From assembly GCF_905220565.1 (NCBI RefSeq), contig NC_059414.1, positions 10,290,001 to 10,354,000 on the forward strand: a stretch of 64,000 nt of DNA, written 5' to 3'. The position numbers and the translations under genes are program-made. How positions within the stretch are numbered: the first letter of the stretch is position 1; every line of letters starts with the position of its first letter. Under the pieces are notes generated by a model. It made no database searches, was not told the origin of the DNA, and saw only the letters and a program-made list of their open reading frames with translations. This DNA comes from Melitaea cinxia. Taxonomy: Eukaryota; Arthropoda; Insecta; Lepidoptera; Nymphalidae. Of this stretch, positions 38,501-50,800 are shown in pieces.

Positions 38501-41500
38501 TAAATGTAAGCACATGATAAACATCGGCTTTCGATTAAATTAAAAATCATTAAAATCGGTACACCCAGTAAAAAGTTATGCGGACTTTCGAGAGTTTCCC
38601 TTGATTTCTCTGAGATCCCATCATCAGATCCTGGTTTTCTTATCATGGTACCAAACTAGGGATATCTCCTTTCCAACAAAAAAAGAATTATCAAAATTGG
38701 TTCATAAACGACGGAGTTATCCCCGAACATACATTAAAAAAAATATAGGTATATACGGTCGAATTGAGTAACCTCCTCCTTTTTTTGAAGTCGGTTAAAA
38801 ATATGCTTATATTTGTGCTTTTATGTTTCTATTCAGAAATACCTGCAACCACTAAAGAGTCCAGATAATGCCAATCTTCTTGATGCGTTCGTCGTGGACG
38901 AGATATTTTACCAAGTTCCAGCGATCCTGAACGTTCATCAAGTATTCCTGGAGCAGCTGAGGAGGAGACTGGAACAATGGGATTTGCAACAAAAAGTTGG
39001 AGACGTCTTCTTAGATGTGGTAAAGTCCAAATAGTCCTAGGTTCTTATAAAGATACAAAAATTAAAAGCTATTAAGAAATATCGTGTGTAGATTCAAAAT
39101 CTTAGTGTTTAATTGGAATTTAATATAGTTTCACTTTTTTTTTTAAATATTAATACTGATTAAATATTTGAATGAATATCAGAGTGTCATAAAACTGATG
39201 TATATGTATTTATTATTTAGTTTACCAAACCCACCGTAATGGACACGTATATGTCCTTTATCAACAATCTGAAGAAAGCGAAAGAAACGATAAAGAACGC
39301 AGCGGCATCGAGGCCAGCTTTTGCAAAATTCCTGGACGCTATGGCGAGGGACCACAAAGGAAAACTGTCACTGGACAACCTCCTTATAAAACCAGTACAG
39401 AAATTTCCGAGTTACAAACTTTTAATCGAAAGGCTGATAAAACACACAGGTACATAATATTTAGACAATACTTCTCATTTCTGTAACAAGCTTTCGACAC
39501 ATAATATATAAAAGTTGTATACATTGAATAGGTGTGAATAACCTCTCGTCATTGTATCATCGTTCCAGGGTGGAATTGATTTAAGTCTGGTGTTTTCATT
39601 TGAAACGGTTTAGTTTTATAAATATTCAGTTTTAAAATGATTCATCTGGATCATTCCGTGCCAGACGATTAAACGTCTAAATGTTTCTATTGTAAATATA
39701 GGTATTATATATAGAACTAACATAAAACTTTTATACTATCGCACCTATTTAAGTCGACATTGTAATGTGGCATTGGTATTTGGTAATTTAATTCACAGAT
39801 CAATCACATCCGGACCACAAGTTGCTTCTCGAAGCTCAAAAGGAAATTCACGAACTTTTGGAGCTAATAAACTGCACAGAGAGAGAAAGCTTAGAATTGG
39901 AACAACAACAACAGACTCTGAGGGATCTTGAACAAATTATTGAAGGACTATCGAATTTGGTGATAGCGGATCGAACATTTATAAGACACGAAATGGTCAC
40001 GATGCCTTCAGCACAAGGAACCATTAAGGAAAGAGCACTCTTTCTATTCAACGATATGCTTCTTATAACTAGCGTTAAAAGACGAACTGGAACTATAAAG
40101 AAACCTATTCCGTAAGTTTTGTCATTTATATATACATTTATAAAAGCTATACACAAAAATTCAGTCAACAGAAGCATAAACTATTGCTACTACTTACAAG
40201 TTCAGTTTTAAGCCTATGTTATGCTAAATGACTGCTTTTGTTGGTATTTTATTGTACCTTAAGAGTAGTAATAGTAGGTAATAAACATGGACTTTTGTAT
40301 TGTCTATCGCTTGCAGCTTTTCTGCATGTCAGTAAATAACATCTTTTTTTAATGCAATACTAAGTTGATATAGAATTGACAATTTTTTGATTTGGTATTT
40401 TTAATATTTTCAATTTTTACTGCATTAATTTGATGTCAATAATAATGTCTTGAACTTTGCTGCTAATGTAGAAAAAACAGTCTAACCTGAAATTTTCTGA
40501 AGTTTTTTTATGTAACATGCGAGAATCTATAATCCTTTATATTTGAAGTAAACAAAACTGACGGTAATTTTCCTTGAGACTTTTATGTCACAGAATAACT
40601 TTCTAGTATCATCAATAGAATACAATAAATACTTTTTGTATTACAGAACATATCAAAGCAGTATAGCGAGTCAGATGGAAGGCAACAAGTATAAACTTCT
40701 AATGAGGATATCGTTAACAGATGTGGAAATCGTTAAGGGTGAGTTACATAAATATATCATACTACTAGCTATCCACTAGCTATGCCCGCGACTTTGGCTG
40801 CGTGGAATTTGAAATAAATTATTGTTCAGTTCATAGAGATACAAAATAAATAAATTTCTAAAATAAAAGTATCCTAAGTTATTACATCAGCTATCTGCCA
40901 GTGAAAGTCCCGTCTGAATCGGTTCAGCCGTTTCAGGAATTAGCCGGAACCAACAGATAGACAGAAAGACAAAAATTGTAAAAAATGTTAATATGTACAT
41001 CACACTCTAATTTTATTTATTTGTAACAACAAAGGTCTTTAAATCGTACCAATTATTTCTTTAAATAGTCGGATATCAAATTTAATTTAATTATTTTTTT
41101 AATGACGTTACAATTGTATCAAATAATACAGATTGATTTGGTTACTTTTTAATGAGGGTGAATTACTCTGATTCAAGTATTATGTTTGTCATTAAATATA
41201 ATGTTATTGCCTCTACATACAATGCAAGTTGTAATCGGAAGGTCGAGGGTCGAGGAAGAACGAGGGTCTTATTAGAGTTATAAGAAATTGGATGCGATCT
41301 TCAATTTTTTGATCTCTGAGGTGTAAAATAAAATCTACGAAATTTTAATGTCATGATATTTCAGCAAAAGATGAAAACATACGTCGAATAATGCACGAAG
41401 TAGAAACTTTAACAGAAGATGTGAACACATTAACGCAAATATCAGAACACGTGGCAGCCTTGCACACCCAACACAACCAACTTGAAGAATTAGTTCGAGA

Positions 41501-44500
41501 GATGCTTCATGTTGTGAACCGACAGCTGTCTGAGAGGCAGAACAGTGATACGCAGCTCTGTTACATGGAGATCAGACTCAATACCTCGTAAGTATTGTTG
41601 TGTTGTATGAGCTTTAATTATTTCTTCAGAAATTTAAAGTACATTTTTATTTGTAAGAGCCCAACCTAATCTAAGCTAACTAACATGGGGTAACGCTATT
41701 TCAGAAGTGGACCAGAAAATCTTACGATAATATTCCCTAAAACCGAGAAGAGGAGTAATTGGGAGGAACTGATAAATGAGACCAAACAGAAGCTATGTAA
41801 GTATAATTATATATCTCTTCTGAGTTTTCATTTTTGATACAATCCTTAACATATGATGTTCTGAAGAAGATCTAAAAACATCATATCATAGTCAAGTTTT
41901 AGGACGAGTTTTTTTTTATATGGCGGGGTCGGTAAACGTGTGTACGATCTACGTGATGGTAAACGGTTACTATAGCCTACAGATGCCTGTAACACTAAAA
42001 GCCCCGACCCACTCTTGGAGCTTTGGCCACCTTACTTAGCACACGAACACAAAAACGCTTGAAAGCATGCTCTTTAGCTGTGATTTTGAAAACTTTCCCA
42101 GAAAGGTTCAATGTGTGTTTCGAAGCTTCATCCGCTTTTATTGTTAATTCTTTACTTATGATGTAACATATCATACCTATACTTTTTCTCACAGCATTAA
42201 ACAACAAAAATGTTTTAAAGTCGAATTGTTAGAAGCCAATAACAATTCAAACAACCTTTTCGCTTTAATATTTTATTTAAATTTTGGGTTTAATTCAGGT
42301 GTATATGGTCAAGAAAGGCCAGCTCCCGAATTCCTCTCCCCGGTCCCGATACGCAAGACTCGCGCCGGTCTGCAGTTCACGTGCGCTGCGCCCACTCTCC
42401 CACCGAAAGGACAGTCGCCTGATGTTTGGGTAGGCCTTTCAGTATATACATACATAATATTAGAACGCGGACACATAAAAAAAATCTAATAAATTGATCC
42501 AAATCGTTGTAGTACGAAGTGGAGATACTGTATTATTAATAATTGTGTTTGCTGGCAAACGAAAAAAAAAACCGACTTCAATTACATCGACAAGTAATAC
42601 AACCTAGGTAGACGAAAAAATAATCAAGTAAATACGCATTATCAAAGATTACTCCAAAAGTTGTTATCAGATCTCGATGAAATTTAAATGTGACCATATG
42701 ATAAATATCAGCTTTCGATTAAATTAAAAATTATCAAAATCGGTACACCCAGTAAAAAGAGCGGATTTTCGAGAGTTTCCCTCGATTTCTCTGGGATCCC
42801 ATCATCAAATCCTGGTTTCCTTATCATGGTATATCAACAAACTAGTGATATCCCCTTTCCAACAAAAAAAGAATTATCAAAATCGGTACATGCAGTAGAA
42901 AGTTATGCGGTACAATACAACGTAGGTCGACGAAAAAAGCGTCAAGTAAAAACGCATTATTAGATATAACTCGAAAGGTAGTTTTTAGATCTGTAATAAA
43001 TTTAAATGGGACCAAATGACACTCACCACCTTTCGATTAAAAATATTTTTGTCGAAATCGGTCCATCCAGTCAAAAGTTCTGATGTCACATACATAAAAA
43101 AATACAGTCGAATGGAGAACCTCCTCCTTTTTGGAAGTCGGTTAAAAAGAAACATTAGAAAAATAGAGAAAAAGTTTTCTTTCGTCTGCTATATTTCAAA
43201 AATAATTTTTGACCATACCAAATATCATCAAAGTAATTTAGGAAATTATATTAGCTTTCTCCTTCAGATGTTGCATTTTGTCTTAAAATAAAAATAGATA
43301 TATTGAACGTTTAAGTCTAGATTATTATATCTACTCATTTCTATGTCTGTAATCCATTAACCACATATGAAAATTATCATTTTTATTGAATTATCTTAAC
43401 TTTATTAAAATTTTAATGCATTTATATTTTAAAATCAGTAATTTTAGTGGTACTTAATTAATTTTTTTCTAATTTACGCTTCAGCCTGTAGTATCCCACT
43501 ACTGGGCATAGGCCTCTTTCCCCATGTAGGGGAAGGATCAGAGCTTAATCTATCACGTTGCTCCAATGCGGGTTGGCGGATATATTCCCTACTATGAGTA
43601 ACGATCGCTATCAGGTATACATGATAACAACCGGGACCGACGGCTTAACGTGCTCTCCGAGGCACGGTGGGGAGACCCACAAGGACTGCACAAACACCCA
43701 GACCACAGTAAACACCTGTATGGCCAATACAAATGTTTGTCATGTGCGGGGATCGAACCCGCAACCGCCAGCGCAACAGATACAATCCATGGCTGTGACC
43801 GTTGCGCCAACGCGGCGTCGGCGTTTTTCTAATTTACATAGTTTTAATATGTACGATTTTATTTTTGTGTTACCCACACATTAGGAATTCTAAACATTTT
43901 TGAATATCATATCAAAAATTGACCGGTATCAGAAATTGATCGGTTCACTTAAACCGAAAATAAAAATCATCATATCAAAAATTTCGATCCAGCGGGTACA
44001 TCGTTCCATAGCTTAGTTGGCTAGAGCGCCGACACGGTAAGTCGGAGACGCGGGTTCGGATCCCGCTGGAGCGGTCAATTTTTGATATGATATTCAAAAA
44101 TGTTCACATAGTTTTAATTAATGTATTTATAATAAAACGCTAATTATTTTCATATTTTAGGTGTGCAACAGTGACGGCTATGTCGGCCAGGTCTGTGTAC
44201 TGACGCTATCTCCTAAGCCGCAAGTAACATCGTGCAACGGCGTCTGCAACGCGAGGATACTGTGTGTGGCGTGTGTCCCGCCGGCGCCAGCGCTAACCAG
44301 GCAGCAGACGTTGGATATACCGTAAGAATCATTATTAACTTTGATGATAAACTTCTTTACGCACGTTTGACTTGGGGAGTAAGCTGGTGAATGCGTGACG
44401 AGAGCGTTACGAAAAGTGTGATCGGACGAGGCGAACGGAAGCTGAAAGGGAGATATAAGTTAGTAAAGATAGAAAGAGAGATTTACGTTTCTTATATTAC

Positions 44501-44775
44501 TGTAGAAGTTAAAGAAGTTTTACTTCAGGCCATAAGATCCCTAATTTTTAGTAAATTAAAAAAAAAAAACACCTAAATAGCTATAATCGAAAAAATGCAA
44601 GCAGTCGTAGATAATTCAGAAATACTACTTCACCTGTACAACTTAAAATGAATTAATATTACTTATTGTTGTAAAATAATTCATTTTTTTTTGTGTCATT
44701 TATGATTTTAATGTTTAATTTAGTTAGTATTGTATACAAATAATAACAATTCTAAAAAAGGATAAATAAATCAAT

Positions 44776-44810
<35 letters not shown>

Positions 44811-47800
44811 TTGTTTGTTCCTACGGTAAGCGACCTAATGCTTGTGTTGTATGTATGTGCTTTTTAAATCGTTAAATTAATAATTACGCTGTTTTATTTA
44901 CAGAAGCACAAGTTCCTTAAATAGTACTGGTTCCACAAAACCCGGTATTAGCATATCTGACCCAGACGAGAGTTGCAAAAACATTCGACTAGACAGGTAT
45001 TTGAATATTTTTTTTTTTAATTTCATTTAATTTATAACTTACTTTTGTTTATTTATACTGTTCTTTGTGGCATAGTGGCTTTTGAATCCTGTCGCCACAT
45101 TTTTAATTAATTGCTTATTGTTAATTTATTGTATCAACTTTGCCTAATCTTATATGTAAAAGGAAAAAAGTACAATATCATTCTAATTCCTGATTGGTAT
45201 TCTTAACTAATCACTACATAGGTATATCAGATAGAAACAAATCACATATACAACAAATCACATATATAAATTTTGAATTCAGCTCATCATCAAGTGATGA
45301 TGAAGACGACGGCTCATCAACCAGCGAGAACCAGGATGCTCAGTCCGAGAGGAGCCAAGAGTCAGCCAGCCTTCGTCTCCAGAACCTGACTCTTGGGAAC
45401 CATCGAACGCTCACTCCGAACCATAGCAAGAGTCTCAGTACTCCACACACTGGTCAGAACGTACCAGTACATCCTGTGATGAAATCCAATTCAAATCCAG
45501 CGGTAGACAAACAAGCTATGGGGATAACATCTGGTTAGTTAGTTTCTGGTTCTTATTTGTTAGAAATATAAAATTTAATTTTGTCTTCAGTGTGTTTCTT
45601 GACTTATCTCCTTACATTGCACTCTTTTCCTTTAAAGTAATCGAACTAATTTAGAAACACAATGATCATTACCTTAATTCATCGTTTCCTTAACTTCTAA
45701 TATTTTTAGGATTCGACATACTCTTTTTTTTATGTCACTAATGGCCAGTTTCAATACTCTATCTATCTCTAAATTTGCTTACTAGAGATAGAATTTTGAC
45801 GTTAACTCCATATAAATTGTGTCAAAAATCTATCGCTAGTAAGCAAATTTAGAGATAGATAGAGTATTGAAACTGGCCATAAGTCAGCAAACAAGCATAC
45901 GGCTCACCTGATGGTAAGCGATTACCGTAGCTTATAGAACACCTGCAACACCAGAAGCTTCGCAAGCGCGTTGCCGACCCAATCCCCGATCCCCCCAGGA
46001 GCTCTGGTCACCTTACTCACCAACAGGAACACAATACTGCTTGAAAACAGTATTATTTAGCTGTGATCTTCTGTAAGGTCGAGGTACTACTCCAGTCGGG
46101 CTGCTCCATATTTTGAGCAGACTGCTTCATATTTTGAGCACTCTTATTCCGACAATTGCTATAAAACAGTAAATTTATGTTTTAGTTATCGTTCAAGTTG
46201 ACTCGTCATCTTAGTAAATCCTTTCTTATTTTTCCTACTTTGTTACGTTAAACTACATTTCATATCAAAACTGCACTGTAATCTGTACATTGTTGTTTGT
46301 TAAAAAAAAAATGTTTAAAATCCTTAAGATGTCGAGTTAACTGAGCCCATTAACACCAAATTATTTCCATAACCATATCAAATAATTGCACACCTTCGTA
46401 ACCAGTAAATTTTTCTTAACCTTACTAAGCAATTCTTAAAAATATGTCTGATTTCATCATCATCATCATTACAGCCTATCACAGTCCACTGCTGGACATA
46501 GGCCTCCATAAGTTTACGCCAAAAATAGTGTGAACTCATGTGTTTTGCCCATAGTCACCACGCTGGGTAGGCGGGTTGGTGACCGCAGGGCTGGCTTTGT
46601 CGCACCGTAGACGCTGCTGCCCGTCTTCGACCTGTGTGTTTCAAAGCCAGCAGTAGGATGGTTATCCCGCCACCGGTCGGCTTTTTAGGTTCCAAGGTCG
46701 TAGCGGAACTGTGTTATCCCTTAGTCGCCTCTTACGACACCCACGGGAAGAGAGGGGGTGGCTAAATTCTTTAGTACCGTAGCCACACAATACAGTACCG
46801 TAGCCACACAGTATGTCTGTATTATTTAGTAGTATGTCTGATTTAATTTTCTTAAATCCTGTGTCTGTGTTTTATCTATGCATGTTTTCCTACTATTTAA
46901 TCATAAAACACCTTTAAAACTTTCAATGCAACTTAGTTCATGGACGCGTGATAGCTGGTATGATTTTTTTTTTCACTTTTAAAATATATTTATAATCTGT
47001 GTTTTTAGTTAAGCATATAATAAAAATAATAATAATAATAAATACTCTTTATTGTACACCACAAAGAAACATTACAAAAAAAAGGTGATACATGCAAAGA
47101 AAGATATACAAAGGCGGTCTTATCGCTAAGAGCGATTTCTTCCAGACAACCTTTGGGCATAGGACAAAGCGTAGAAAAAGAGAAGCGGTAGGGAAGTGTA
47201 CAAACAGTTGATAAAGAATTGGCATATAGTTAACAAGCAAAATGATATACAATATAATAATATATACTACATAAACAAAATACTAAAGCATATTTATATG
47301 AAGTTTAAGTATTATTACAGAAATTTGTTTTTAAAATTAATTTATTGTACGCTAATTATTACTCTACAGCTGGGTGTAGGCCTTTTTTCATGCTGCTCCA
47401 ATGTGGGTTGGCGGATACATTCCCTACTATGAGTGACAATCGCTATCAGGTGTACATGATAACAACCCACAAGGACTAATAACCAGACATGACATAAATA
47501 TTTGTATAAACACAAATATCCACTCCGTGCGAGAATCGAACTCGCGACCGTCGGTGTTTAGGCGCCGCCGACACGGCACACGCAACATTACACCAGAGCA
47601 GTCGTCAAAAATAATTAACATTATTAAGATATTTATAACTATCTATCTATCTATGAACCTAACTCATTATCTATTTTTATTCTAACTTGATTGATTACAT
47701 ATTTCTCTTTGATTAGCTTAATAAAATTCACAAAACAAAATTAGTATTTTTACAATTTTCCCATCTAAACTGTGTTAAGACATGTTACGTCACTTATCGT

Positions 47801-50800
47801 GAAGTTTATAAGTTTATCAACTTTGGAGAATGCGATGGTATAGGTTGTTAAGTTCCTCATTCACCATCGCAAGGGGAGGATCCTCCAGCTAGAGGGTGTT
47901 GAGTCTGGCGGGCTAACGCCCCCAACGATTGTTGTCGGGTTCTTGTATATATACTCAATCACTGATAGCTTTGATAGCGCGATGTAGGATACGTCAGTTT
48001 TGTCTAGTTTGTATGCCGCTAAATAGATGTCGCTACACAACTTTACAAAGTTAGATGAGAAAATTCAAACAATGATACTAGAATCGGTAATATTAAATAC
48101 CGTTCTTGATCGCATAGGTACTCTCTCATCACCAGCGAGTCGCCAATCATCAGAAGACAGCGCTACAACAGCCAATCAACCTACGATGTGGCTTGGCACT
48201 GAAGACGGCTGTATACATGTCTACAACTGCTTAGACAATATACGAATTAAGAAGAACAAAGTCAAATTACAACATAATTCTGGAGTGCATTCCATTGTGT
48301 GAGTATTGGTAAAAAATTATTTTTCAGTTGTATTATCTTGCATATTCATCACTTCAGCCTATCGTAGTCCACTGCTGGACATACGCCTCCACAAGTTCAC
48401 ACCAAAATGGCGTGAACTCATGTGTGTTGCCCACAGTCACCACGCTGGGCAGGCGGGTCGGTGACCGCAGGGCTGGCTTTGTCGCACCGAAGACGCTGCT
48501 GCCCGTCTTCGACTTGTATATTTCAAAGCAAGCAGTTGGATGGTTATCCTGCCATGGGTCGGCTTTTTAAGTTCCAAGGTGGTAGTGGAACTGTGTTATC
48601 CCTTAGTCGCCTCTTACGACAGCCACGGGAAGAGATGGGGTGGCTATATTCCTTACTGCCGTAGCCACACAGCTTATCACACAGATTGTGATATTCACGC
48701 ATATCTTGAATATTACCTACAATTATTTTATAAAAAGTGACGCAGTTTGTAAGTGACAAAGTTTATATATTCATATATATTTCAATGTTAATAGTATCAA
48801 ATATTAATCACTACTTTTTGTTACAGTTTCGTTGAGGGAAAAGTTTTTGTGGCGCTGGGAAACGGTGATCTGGTGGTATATTGCAGAGATATAGGTAACG
48901 GAACATTTGTAATACGATGAATAATTTAACAACAATTTTGCCTGTCATAAACCGTGGATAAGACGTTTTTCTATGTGAATTAAAAACTTTCAATCTTCTT
49001 AATCCAAGAAAGTATTCAATTTAGTTCAATTTAGTATTCAATGGACGTTCATCTTAGTCGTCTATTGGTTGGGCGATTTAAAATAAACTCAGTGGTGAAC
49101 CTTTGTGTGGGGGAGGTGATGACTGTTTATTTAAAGATTTAATGCGTAATTTTTTGCCGATTCTTCTCGCCGAATCTATGTTCCGAATCGGTGGTAGCTT
49201 CACATTTAACTATAGTCAATTATTGTAAAGTGAATATAATTTTAAGTTTTCCAATAACTCTAATATAAATTCCTTAATATTATTTTAATTTTGCAACTGT
49301 ACAGGTTACTTTATTTCTTAAACAGATATACGTGTAATGTCGTGTCTAGGATGTTATGATACCAATAATAATATATTTTCAAATGGCGATTATAATTTTA
49401 ATTTGTACAGAAACGATCCAAAAGTGCTTTTAAAGGCTGTTCTGAGATAGTTTTTGTTTTTGGTGTGTGTGAAGATGGTTCGTGGTCGGAGCGCTGCAGT
49501 ATCCCGGTGGGGTCGAACGCGGCGCCCGTCAGCAGCATGCTGCTGTCGGAGGGCAAGCTGTGGTGCGCCGCGCACTCCTCCATCAAGATTATAAACCCGC
49601 ACACCTTGCAGGTATTGAGAGCTTGGCTTCATATATAGATAAAGGTAGATAATATTTTCAGAAGCTTTGTGACTGTTTAGCTGACATCTAAAAATTTGCA
49701 TACTCCACACGAGTACTGTATTCAGTACAATGTGTCGTGACTTGCAAAGCGAACTCAGCCGCAACGCAAGATTTCATGGTTAGATCTAATCTTCACAGTT
49801 TTTGTTGAGTTTTTGGAATATGGTAGAAATGTAGGTGCAGGATCCACTGGAACCAGCAACATTTTCAAAGTGGTCTATGAGATAAAGTTTGATAACCGCT
49901 TGTATAAAATTTCATTAAAATATTGTTTAATATAATGTGTGCAGGGTAGAAACATAAAAAAACGGTTTCTTTAATATTAATACTTCAATATGAATACTTT
50001 GAACTGCGGTAGGGCACAGCAGGAATTTCCTGCTCAAAATATAGAGCAGCCCGACTGGGGTAGTACTTCGATCTTATAGAAGATCACAGCGAAATAATAC
50101 TGTTTTCAAGCAGTATTGTGTTCCTGATGGTGAGTAAGGTGTCCAGAGGTCCTGGGGGTATTGGGGATTGGGTCGGCAACGCCCTTGCGATGCCTCTGGT
50201 GTTGCAGGCATCTATAAGCTACGGTAATCACTTACCATCAGGTGAGCCGTTCGCTTGTTTGCCGACCTAGTGGTATAAAAAAAATAATATATTATTATTA
50301 TTATTAATAATATTGTATAAGTATGTGTATTTGTATTCGATAGTTGATATTGTTCTAGGTGACACTAATTATCACTTCTCTGTGTACACTTCCCTACCGC
50401 TTTTTCACTACGCTGTGTCCTATATGCCCAAAGGTTGTCTGAAAGAGATCGCTACTCTAGCGATAAGACCGCCTTTGTACACTGTTTTTTTATTTGTATC
50501 TAGCTGACCCGGCGAACTTCGTATCGCCTAACAGTGACTTTTAAGTATTATCACAAATCTTTTGTGTGGGAGTATAGAAAAGTGTTGTTTTTAGACTTTT
50601 TCAGGAAATTAAATTTTTTTTTTGAATTTTTCTCTCCGTAAGAACCATCCTCGTACTTCAAGGAATATTTAAAAAAAAGAATTAGCGAAATCGGTCCAAC
50701 CGTTCTCGAGTTTTGCGCTTAGCAACACATTCAGCGACTCATTTTTATATTATAGACTAGCTGACCCCGAAAACGTTGTTTTGCAATATGTTATAAATCC

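Noticed and set aside
48027..48117. Upstream part of the open frame before exon 13
   Set aside because: Phase from exon 12 (1 base) requires the acceptor at 48,117. The upstream part overlaps repeat family I; exonisation is possible but unsupported.
49390..49764. Minus-strand ORFs over exon 15
   Set aside because: Shadows of GC-rich plus-strand exon 15.
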